A DNA stretch of 25,920 nucleotides, from positions 1-25,920 of the forward strand of contig WJKD01000739.1 of NCBI GenBank assembly GCA_014729315.1, written 5' to 3'. The stretch comes from Promethearchaeota archaeon. Its GTDB lineage: Archaea > Asgardarchaeota > Lokiarchaeia > Sigynarchaeales > SOKP01. Shown here one piece after another: positions 6,825-13,800 of the stretch. A program made the translations under genes and the position numbers. The notes below the pieces were generated by a model. That model was given only the letters and a program-made list of their open reading frames with translations, made no database searches and had not been told where the DNA came from. Within the stretch, counting starts at the first letter, position 1, and the number at the start of each line of letters is the position of its first letter.

Positions 6825-8495
6825 TTGTCGTTTAATGACGAGATGCTCTTCAAGAAAGTAAAAAATATGGAGCCCGAAGGTGCGTCGGAAATATTAATCT
6901 CCATCCTTCTAACATCAGAAAATTGGAAAAGAAGGGCTGCTGCGATTGAAAATTTAATCAAATTAGGTGACAACAAGCACTTTCAAGAAATCAAATCAAT
7001 GTATCTTAACGAATCTCATTCTCAAGCTAAAGTAAAATTAATTGAATTACTGACTAAATGTTACGATAGCAACACGGAAAGATTAAATCTATTTCAAGAA
7101 CATTATTATATTGAAACTGATTGGAAAGTAAGAGAAAAAATAATTGGAAGTATAGGAAAAATTGATTCTCAAGAATCTACGGCTTTTCTTATCGACACGT
7201 TAAAAGATCCAAACATTGAATGCAAGAAATCGGCTATCAAATCATTAAATGGGCGGGTTAAAGCGCTTGAGCCTTTGATACATCTGCTTAAGCACCGTAT
7301 CACTGAAATTTACAACGATTTGTTTAATGTAATTGTAAATATCGGAAAAAGAGCTGACATTAATCTCATTGTTCAATATTTAAATGATGATAATATAAAC
7401 ATTAGAAAAACGGTCCCTCTCATATTAGGCCAGATCGGTGATAATTCAGTTACAAAAATTCTTATAGAACATCTCGATGATAAAAATCCCATAATAAGGA
7501 AAAATGCTATAACGGCTTTAGAGAAACTAATTGATCCAGTGGATCTATCTTATTTATTGGATAAATTAGAAGATCCAGATTTAGATGTAAAAAAAAATGC
7601 CATAAAAGTATTAGGAAATATTGGAAATAAGAAATCTATCAATCCGCTTTTAAAATTACTCAAAGACAAAAATAAAGAAATTAGAACACACGCTGTGAAA
7701 GCTCTCGATAAAATCCTTGTAGAATCAAAAAACTTCCAAAAAATTTACCGAATTTTTAGAAAAAGAAATGTCATAATGAGACGAGAAGCAATAAAGTTAT
7801 TGACGGGAGCAAAGGGAGATCCTAGAGCATTAAAGATACTTATACGACTTTTAAATAGTACCGATTCAAGGATACGAAGATTAGCCTATAGTGCTATCTT
7901 AAAACTTTTAGATAAAAAAGCACCCGAAGAGATATTAAACACACTAAATGCGAAAGAATGGCAAATTCGAAAGTATGGATCAAAGATTCTGGGTAAGCTA
8001 AAGGATCCTAACGCCATTGAATTATTATTTCCTATGTTAAACGATTCGAAAAATGCTGTAAGAATGGCAGCTACAGGAGCTTTAGCTCGCTTTGGAACAG
8101 AAGAAGTAATTGAAAGTGCAAAGAATTTATTAAATGACGAAGACTGGCGCGTACGACGAGCAGCTGTTAAACTTTTGATTAAAATTGGAACAGAACAATC
8201 AATAATTCCTCTAATATCTTGCTTTAAAGACGAAGATGTCTATGTAAGGAGTTGGTCTATCAAGTCCTTGGGAAAATTAGAAAATGTAAAAAATATAGAT
8301 CGAATTATATCCTTGTTAAAAGATGCTGATCCAAAGATACGAATTTCCGTCGCACGAGCTTTAGCAGAAATTGGAGATAATAAGGCTATAGAGCCATTAA
8401 TTGAAGCTTTAGCTGACGACGATTGGAATGTAAGAAAAGAAATTGAAAAAGCGTTAAGAAAATTAGATCTGGATTGGATGAAGTATTTAGAATAG
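6825..8495 (+). CDS. HEAT-repeat (PBS-lyase-like) scaffold protein
   Basis: A 556-residue protein made almost wholly of about 31-residue helical repeats of the form D(P/D)xxxIRxxAxxALxxIGDxxAIxPLIxxLxD. The clearest copies are near the C-terminus: DWRVRRAAVKLLIKIGTEQS, DVYVRSWSIKSLGKLENVKN, DPKIRISVARALAEIGDNKA and DDWNVRKEIEKALRKL. Length allows roughly 16-17 repeats forming one superhelix. Such proteins usually act as protein-protein scaffolds; some resemble phycobilisome lyases, but no lyase role is implied here. No enzymatic domain, signal peptide or membrane segment is visible. The start is TTG at 6825 after a GGGTTAGGG stretch; ATG at 6843 is an alternative six codons in. It stands 169 bases before the CheA-like gene on the same strand, which has its own ribosome-binding site, so the link is only suggestive. 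Confidence 0.88.
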   Translation: MSFNDEMLFKKVKNMEPEGASEILISILLTSENWKRRAAAIENLIKLGDNKHFQEIKSMYLNESHSQAKVKLIELLTKCYDSNTERLNLFQEHYYIETDWKVREKIIGSIGKIDSQESTAFLIDTLKDPNIECKKSAIKSLNGRVKALEPLIHLLKHRITEIYNDLFNVIVNIGKRADINLIVQYLNDDNINIRKTVPLILGQIGDNSVTKILIEHLDDKNPIIRKNAITALEKLIDPVDLSYLLDKLEDPDLDVKKNAIKVLGNIGNKKSINPLLKLLKDKNKEIRTHAVKALDKILVESKNFQKIYRIFRKRNVIMRREAIKLLTGAKGDPRALKILIRLLNSTDSRIRRLAYSAILKLLDKKAPEEILNTLNAKEWQIRKYGSKILGKLKDPNAIELLFPMLNDSKNAVRMAATGALARFGTEEVIESAKNLLNDEDWRVRRAAVKLLIKIGTEQSIIPLISCFKDEDVYVRSWSIKSLGKLENVKNIDRIISLLKDADPKIRISVARALAEIGDNKAIEPLIEALADDDWNVRKEIEKALRKLDLDWMKYLE

Positions 8496-8664
8496 GGTTT
8501 TTAAAATAGATCTTCATGAATGGTAGACTCGAGAATTTCTCAATTCCAACTTTTCCTTTAGAAAAAAGTTATAAATCAAAATTTTGATCATCTAATAAAA
8601 ACTAAAACCAAACGAAAGGAACCCTTTCTTATTATTTAAACAAACTTTTTTCTAAGGTGATAAT

Positions 8665-10302
8665 ATGGTATCAGAAGACGAGATCGAAATGTTTGCTCAA
8701 GAGGTGGAGGCTCATCTTACAAAAGCCGAAGATGAAATCATCAAATTTGAAAAGGATATTAAAAATCGAAAACCTATTCAAGAATTATATTACAGTATTC
8801 AAGCTCTAAAAGCTCTCACTCCGATGGTTGGTTTAAATAACTTATCCAAATTATGCAATCAATACGAGTTAATATTAGAAAAAAATAAAGATCCAAAAAA
8901 CAAAATCGATAAAATAGATAAGTTCATTAATTTAATTTTTGACTTCTTAGAGTTATTCCGATTAATTCTCGAAAAAGTTAAGAAGGGAATTATTGAAGAT
9001 ATAAACGAGGATCGATTAACAAATTTTAATCAAAATATTGAAGATTACGAAAGCGAATATGATATCACGTTTATTAATCCTATTCCACTCACGAAAATAG
9101 ATTCTTTTGTTTACGATCATGGATATAATTTCTATAAAGTTAGTGTCGAAATTAAGGAAAGCTGTAAATTTAAAAAAGTACGATTATATTTTATATTTCG
9201 GGCTCTAAATAATGCTGGAAGAATATGCTGGAGTAATCCCGAACCAGAAATCTTAGAGAATGCAGAATTTGAATTCAAATTTGAAGTGTATTATGCCAGC
9301 AAAGAAAGTAAACAACATGTTGTTGAAAAATTAGAGGAAATTCTAGAAATTAAAGAAAAATTAATCGAACCGATTAAACCTGATGATTTTAAACAAATTA
9401 TCACTAATTCTACCTTAAAATGGCAAAAGGCGAAGCAAAAAATCGAGAAGTTAAAAGAAACCTCAGAAAAGATTGAAAGCGAATTGGACATTAATTTTAT
9501 TTTTCCCATCACTCAAGAAGAATTTAAAACACTCAAACGAGATAAGAAAAATATTTATTATTATATTTACGTACGTATTTCTTTATCGTGTAAAAACAGA
9601 AAAACCAGATTATTTTATATTCTTAAAAAGTTAGACGAGTTAGGACACATATGCTGGAGCAATCCCGATCCGAGCTCACTCCAAAAAGGCGATTTCAATT
9701 TAGATTTTGAACTTTATCTCATAAGTCATCATATGAAGCTTGATATTATTGATGCGATGGAAAACATCTCGGAGGTTGACCGAAAATTTGTACGTGAAAT
9801 GATATTCGATGTGTTTGAAAGAACGATAACTTTAAGCATTAAACCTCAGAATTTAGTCAAAAAAGAAGCGTTATTAAAAGAAGAGGAAAAAAAGCCCGTT
9901 GAAGCTCTTTTAAAGGCAGAAAGTAAAATATCAAATAAGGTAAAAACAGAACCAATTAAAAAATTAAAAAATCCAAATAAAGCATTTGAACCGAAACCAC
10001 ACTTTAATATGCCAATCGATAAAGCACCCCAAATAATCTTTACTGAAAAAGTCGACCATCCGCAAAGCAAAATTATAAAATTACCAAGCGAACAGTTCAT
10101 TAAGATGATAATTAAGGAAAATATCGGTATAGTTTTCAGTTGCTATAAAGATCCTAACGATAAAAAGCATTATTTATATTTAGTCAAGGAAGGATTTATA
10201 TTCATTCCGAGCGAAGATATAGAACTATTTGAAAATTTCTATAACGTAGATAAAACAAAATACAGCAATTTTTTTGATTATTTAGCTTCGCAGAGAAATT
10301 AG
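8665..10302 (+). CDS. CheA-like protein: degenerate Hpt, two P2-like domains, no kinase core
   Basis: A 545-residue protein. Residues 1-105 align by eye with the CheA P1/Hpt domain: EMFAQEVEAHLTKAEDEI, then YYSIQALKALTPMVGL against CheA FRAAHSIKGGAGTFGF. The phospho-accepting His is Gln46 (codon 8800-8802). Two similar alpha/beta domains follow (about 131-235 and 273-375). Each runs from Y or N plus hydrophobic strand, through KxRLxxIxxxLxxxGxICWSNP(E/D)P, to xFxxxFExY and a final helix, resembling the P2-like domains of archaeal CheA. There is no HATPase or CheW-like domain. A Lys/Pro-rich linker (about 395-465) leads to an unrecognised C-terminal domain (about 470-545). Start ATG at 8665 with AAGGTGA four bases before. 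It probably acts as a binding protein rather than a phosphotransfer protein. No chemotaxis genes are nearby. Confidence 0.7.
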   Translation: MVSEDEIEMFAQEVEAHLTKAEDEIIKFEKDIKNRKPIQELYYSIQALKALTPMVGLNNLSKLCNQYELILEKNKDPKNKIDKIDKFINLIFDFLELFRLILEKVKKGIIEDINEDRLTNFNQNIEDYESEYDITFINPIPLTKIDSFVYDHGYNFYKVSVEIKESCKFKKVRLYFIFRALNNAGRICWSNPEPEILENAEFEFKFEVYYASKESKQHVVEKLEEILEIKEKLIEPIKPDDFKQIITNSTLKWQKAKQKIEKLKETSEKIESELDINFIFPITQEEFKTLKRDKKNIYYYIYVRISLSCKNRKTRLFYILKKLDELGHICWSNPDPSSLQKGDFNLDFELYLISHHMKLDIIDAMENISEVDRKFVREMIFDVFERTITLSIKPQNLVKKEALLKEEEKKPVEALLKAESKISNKVKTEPIKKLKNPNKAFEPKPHFNMPIDKAPQIIFTEKVDHPQSKIIKLPSEQFIKMIIKENIGIVFSCYKDPNDKKHYLYLVKEGFIFIPSEDIELFENFYNVDKTKYSNFFDYLASQRN

Positions 10303-10304
10303 TA

Positions 10305-10496
10305 TTACTCTATCTCTTGGTTTAGAATAAACAGATATTCAAAATCTAATTTTTCTCTCTTTTTTAATGATAATTTAGCAATGATTCCGAAATTGTCTTC
10401 TTGAAAAGATACAAGATTTTTAATCGCAAATTTTAATCGCAATCGCAAATTCTTATTATCTTGACATAGAGTAAGTATATGTAATACATACAACAA
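10305..10496 (-). CDS. Doubtful small ORF, 63 residues
   Basis: An open frame in the 259-base gap between the CheA-like gene and the transporter genes. It would start at TTG (10496) without a Shine-Dalgarno site and end three bases from the convergent CheA-like stop. Composition (Lys/Leu/Ile/Phe-rich, ending KREKLDFEYLFILNQEIE) is protein-like, but no family is recognisable. Short direct repeats of AATCGCAA lie within it (10422-10448). It could be a small protein or chance. Confidence 0.22.
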   Translation of the reverse strand: MLYVLHILTLCQDNKNLRLRLKFAIKNLVSFQEDNFGIIAKLSLKKREKLDFEYLFILNQEIE

Positions 10497-10561
10497 AAAA
10501 TGAAAAATATTCTCAATATAACGATTTTAACCCCCGTAAACAAAGTTCGAGAGGAAATAAT

Positions 10562-11116
10562 ATGGATAAGAAGGATGAGAAGATTCAAATTGTTAAAGAA
10601 ACCTTTCCTTCTGAAATCATCTCGATTGTTGGGGATATTTTTGCGGGAATCGTTCTTATATTAGTGATATTACCTTTTGAGAGTTTTATAGTGCTTATTT
10701 TAATAATTCCCGCTCTTCTTTCTCTGAGAGGAAATCTAAGCGGTCCGTTTATTGCGAGAACTTCAAAGGATTTTATAATTGGAGAATTTGATAAAAGATC
10801 GTGGTTTGAAAATATGTTAGCTACATTAACCTTATCGATCCTAACAGCATTAGTAATTGGAGTGTTAAGTATCTTTTTGAACTTAATAATACTAAATAAG
10901 ATGATAATTTCTATAGAGACGTTAATTCTCTTGCCGTTAATCTCAATTGTTTTAACTTTATTTATCTCTATACCCACATCCACTGCCTTGAATTATTTAG
11001 CTTTCAAATACGGTTTTGATCCGAATAATGTAGTAAATCCTGTTATGACCGCAGTAGACGATTTTTTTACGGTTGTGTGTTTTTATGCTACTTTACTAAT
11101 TTTGGGGGTGCCTTAA
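10562..11116 (+). CDS. MgtE/SLC41-type divalent cation transporter, half-domain A
   Basis: A 184-residue membrane protein with about five hydrophobic helices, matching one MgtE integral-membrane domain without the cytoplasmic N and CBS domains of bacterial MgtE. Diagnostic blocks are LIIPALLSLRGNLSGPFIAR (about residues 50-70; family form PALLxLRGNLxGxxxAR) and FDPNNVVNPVMTAVDDFF near 150, matching the DPxNxxxPxxTxxxD block whose acidic residues line the pore in the family. Likely substrate Mg2+ or a similar divalent ion. ATG start with GAGAGG at 10549-10554. Three bases separate its stop from the second half-gene, so the two are translated together and probably form a heterodimer equivalent to the two-repeat eukaryotic SLC41 proteins. 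Confidence 0.85.
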   Translation: MDKKDEKIQIVKETFPSEIISIVGDIFAGIVLILVILPFESFIVLILIIPALLSLRGNLSGPFIARTSKDFIIGEFDKRSWFENMLATLTLSILTALVIGVLSIFLNLIILNKMIISIETLILLPLISIVLTLFISIPTSTALNYLAFKYGFDPNNVVNPVMTAVDDFFTVVCFYATLLILGVP

Positions 11117-11119
11117 AAA

Positions 11120-11671
11120 ATGAAATATTTTTTAAAGATAATTAAAGAATCGATTATAGTAGTTATATTATCTTCTATTTTCGGACTATTTTCTGGTTCT
11201 TTATTATCTTCGAATCAATCCATTTTATACGCTCTTCCAATCATAATTTTAGTTATTCCCTCCCTAAATTCCCTAATTGGCGATATGTCTACTGTATTAG
11301 TTTCTCGTCTAACTTCTGCGTTGTATTTAGGTACTATTGATCCCAAGATAGAATCCTCAGACAAATTAAAGGAAAATTTCCTTGGTTTATTATTCACTAC
11401 CTTGTTAAGTTTAGTTGTTTTAATTGTAATTGGATATCTCGTAGCAATATTTACCAGAATTAAAATCGTTAATCCTTTTTTCATGGTTTTCGTTCTTATA
11501 ATTACTATATTAAGCATTTTTTCCATGATGTTTGTTATATTGTTCATTAGTTCCATAATTATATTCAAGCGAGGGAAGGATCCTAATAATTTTTTGATTC
11601 CCTTCATAACTTCCCTAGCGGATTTCATCACCCCGCTGTTCCTAATTATTTTCATAAAAATATTTATATAG
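11120..11671 (+). CDS. MgtE/SLC41-type divalent cation transporter, half-domain B
   Basis: A 183-residue partner of the preceding gene with the same five-helix layout. Family blocks are IIILVIPSLNSLIGDMSTVLVSR (about residues 41-63; Gly-Asp replaces the RGN of half A) and KDPNNFLIPFITSLADFITP near 155, again the DPxNxxxPxxTSxxDxxT signature. The two halves are clearly homologous but differ at key positions, as expected for a heteromer with non-equivalent subunits. A TATA-like TATTTATATA overlaps the last codons (11661-11670), about 46 bases before the following ATG, so the regulator may also have its own promoter. Confidence 0.85.
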   Translation: MKYFLKIIKESIIVVILSSIFGLFSGSLLSSNQSILYALPIIILVIPSLNSLIGDMSTVLVSRLTSALYLGTIDPKIESSDKLKENFLGLLFTTLLSLVVLIVIGYLVAIFTRIKIVNPFFMVFVLIITILSIFSMMFVILFISSIIIFKRGKDPNNFLIPFITSLADFITPLFLIIFIKIFI

Positions 11672-11715
11672 ATTAAAAGAATAGAATAGATTAGATTAAA
11701 AGAAGCAAAAAGTAA

Positions 11716-12975
11716 ATGCCGGTCATTAAAAAGAAGTTTAAATATAAGCCGTTATCCTTGAAAGACATTATAAGAGAAATGAAACAAAATATTGATTTGA
11801 TGTTTGATCTGGCTTATAGTGCGATAAAATTTGGAAGCAAGGAAATTGCGGACGAAGCGTACAACATTGAACAAAGAATTCACGAGCTTACTTTTCTTTT
11901 AAATTTCCAAATTATCAAAACGCAGACCAGAGGTTTTAAAGAGGCAAAAAAATTAGAACCCGTGGTCGTTATGGGTTATTCAATAGACAAAATTTCAGAC
12001 GCACTCTCGGATATAGCGAGAGTTGTGTATATTAATAACGATATCATAGAATTTACTCAGCTATTTTGGGATTATGTACCTGAACCTATCGTTAAAATAA
12101 CAGTTAATGCGGGCTGTGAATTTATTGGTGAATCAAGAAAGGATGTTCATTTTCGATCTAAGTATGGAGTAAATATTATCGCTATTAGAAGGGGAAAAAA
12201 ATGGTTTTTTCATCGAGATATAAAAATTAAACTAAACGATATTCTAATTTTGAAAGGTGAAAAAAAACCTCTGATGACTATTAAGGAAATATGTCAAGAT
12301 GAGGATCCAATTTCATTTCAAATCGAAGAGGAAAAAGAAATTTCAATTTTTAATTTAGAAATTGAAGATGTTTTCGAAATGGCGAATCATATCAAAAAAG
12401 ACTATGTTAAAATCACAGATATCTCGGAAACTATGACTGAATTAGCGTTAGCTGCCTTACTGTTCAATAATGCAGAATTAGCTGAGGATGTTTTGGAAAT
12501 GGAAGAATTAATGGATGGCTTGAATATTAGTTTAGAAAAAGATCTCTTAGAATTTGCTGGGGAAATTGAAAACAATCGAGATCTTACAGGAATCATGAGA
12601 ATAGTTTTTTCTTGTGAATTGATAGCAGACGCAGCAGCAAATATCGCAGAAAGTATATTAAAGGGTTTTAAACCTCATAGAATTCTTCAAAAGGCGGTTG
12701 AAGAAACTTCTGAGATTGTGGTGAGAGAAGTCTTATCAGAGGATTCGTTTTTTAAAGGGAAAACTTATAGCGAACTTCAGGATCGAAGGTATAAGCGGGG
12801 CTTTCATATAATTGCTCTAAAACGAGAGGATAAGTGGATATATAGTTTTAAACCCGATTTTGTATTGCAACAAGGTGACTTAGTAATTGGACTTGGGCCA
12901 AAAGAAACAGTTGAACAATGGAGAAGATGTGTTCATCCAGAAAAATATAACAAAAATAAAAATAAGATAGAATAA
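11716..12975 (+). CDS. PhoU-TrkA_C duplicated regulatory protein (COG3273-like)
   Basis: A 419-residue cytosolic protein built as two copies of [PhoU-like helical bundle + TrkA_C/RCK_C domain]. First PhoU-like part about residues 10-115 (IEQRIHELTFLL, SIDKISDALSDIARV); first TrkA_C about 120-200 (GCEFIGESRKDVHFRSKYGVNIIAIRRGKKW..FHRDIKIKLNDILILKG). Second PhoU-like part about 210-325 (ISETMTELALAALLFN..AELAEDVLEMEELMD, SCELIADAAANIAESIL); second TrkA_C about 330-410 (SFFKGKTYSELQDRRYKRGFHIIALKREDKWIYSFKPDFVLQQGDLVIGLG). TrkA_C domains bind small ligands and regulate cation transport. Its place 44 bases behind the transporter halves suggests that it gates or senses for them, an inference from context. 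ATG start with a weak purine tract. Confidence 0.85.
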   Translation: MPVIKKKFKYKPLSLKDIIREMKQNIDLMFDLAYSAIKFGSKEIADEAYNIEQRIHELTFLLNFQIIKTQTRGFKEAKKLEPVVVMGYSIDKISDALSDIARVVYINNDIIEFTQLFWDYVPEPIVKITVNAGCEFIGESRKDVHFRSKYGVNIIAIRRGKKWFFHRDIKIKLNDILILKGEKKPLMTIKEICQDEDPISFQIEEEKEISIFNLEIEDVFEMANHIKKDYVKITDISETMTELALAALLFNNAELAEDVLEMEELMDGLNISLEKDLLEFAGEIENNRDLTGIMRIVFSCELIADAAANIAESILKGFKPHRILQKAVEETSEIVVREVLSEDSFFKGKTYSELQDRRYKRGFHIIALKREDKWIYSFKPDFVLQQGDLVIGLGPKETVEQWRRCVHPEKYNKNKNKIE

Positions 12976-12989
12976 TCGAGAGATATTAT

Positions 12990-13577
12990 ATGAACGAGAA
13001 GGCTATAATCGCACGATTCGTTGATACTATGCGCGAAATTACCGAAAAAGTTTCCGAGAATATTGAGGTGATTGAACGAAACGCAATTTTGCAATTAATT
13101 GATCTCATTTTAGATTTAAATGATGCTAATGCACGCGTTTTTGTATATGGTGCGGGACGATCGGGTTTTATTGGTCGATGTTTTGCTCAGAGACTTATGC
13201 ACTTAGGGATTAACTCTTGTTTTGTATCAGACGCCGTTACCCATCAATACACCAAAAACGATGGTGTTATAATAATCAGCGGAAGCGGTGAGACCACATC
13301 CCCGGTAGCTATTGCTAAAAAGGCCAGAGATATTGGTGGAAAGATTGTCTTATTGACTGGTAATCCTCAAAGCACAATTGGCAATATTTCTGATCTAATA
13401 ATTCAGATCAAGGGCAAGAGTAAAGATAAAGCGACATCTCAAAGAACATTGGCTCCTTACACAAGTCTTTTTGATATTTCTACTTTAGCAGTTTTAGATT
13501 CTATAGGGGGAATACTTATGGAAATACTAGAAGTTACTGAGGCCGACATTGATATGCACCACGCTACTATAGAATAA
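12990..13577 (+). CDS. hxlB: 6-phospho-3-hexuloisomerase-like SIS protein
   Basis: A 195-residue single-SIS protein, the usual length of PHI. It converts hexulose-6-phosphate to fructose-6-phosphate; with hexulose-phosphate synthase (not in this window) archaea run this in reverse to make ribulose-5-phosphate. Family blocks are VFVYGAGRSGFIGRCFAQRLMHLG, DGVIIISGSGETTSPVAIAKKA, the QRTLAPYTSLFDISTLAVLDSI region and the C-terminal ADIDMHHATIE, against the typical DMxxRHAxLE. VSDAVTHQYTKNDG replaces the more usual VGExxTPAxxxGD. ATG lies 14 bases after the PhoU-TrkA_C stop, with GAGAGA upstream, so it is probably read through from the transport operon, although no metabolic link is obvious. Confidence 0.8.
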   Translation: MNEKAIIARFVDTMREITEKVSENIEVIERNAILQLIDLILDLNDANARVFVYGAGRSGFIGRCFAQRLMHLGINSCFVSDAVTHQYTKNDGVIIISGSGETTSPVAIAKKARDIGGKIVLLTGNPQSTIGNISDLIIQIKGKSKDKATSQRTLAPYTSLFDISTLAVLDSIGGILMEILEVTEADIDMHHATIE

Positions 13578-13722
13578 ATCTCATTTCTAAATCATCAAAG
13601 AATCCAAATATTAATGTAAAAAATCCGAAGTGAGGGAATAACGGTTCGGAAATATACTTGAACGAAAATACAATATGAGAGAATTATAGATTATTTCTAT
13701 TAGTGAAGATTTTATTAAAATT

Positions 13723-13732
13723 ACTATATAAG
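13723..13732 (+). promoter_or_regulatory. Candidate TATA box ahead of the PHP-type hydrolase gene
   Basis: ACTATATAAG, the best TATA-like match in the 223-base gap after the hexuloisomerase gene. It lies about 70 bases before the ATG at 13801, which lacks a clear Shine-Dalgarno site. Weak, because the whole gap is AT-rich; nothing else is seen there. Confidence 0.25.
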
Positions 13733-13800
13733 ATAATTTGAAACAAATCAAAATAGAATTAAAATAAAAGAAAGTATTAGAAAAAAATTCTTTTGTACCT

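Noticed and set aside
10422..10448. Clustered AATCGCAA repeats resembling a small array
   Set aside because: Only about three imperfect copies without regular spacers; not a CRISPR array.
10585..10983. 132-residue minus-strand ORF opposite transporter half A
   Set aside because: Antisense shadow of a well-supported membrane gene.
11215..11655. 146-residue minus-strand ORF opposite transporter half B
   Set aside because: Half B has family motifs in the sense frame; the antisense reading arises from hydrophobic codons.
11671..11704. Direct repeat of GATTAAAAGAA before the PhoU-TrkA_C gene
   Set aside because: Eleven bases in AT-rich DNA with only two copies; no symmetry suggesting an operator.
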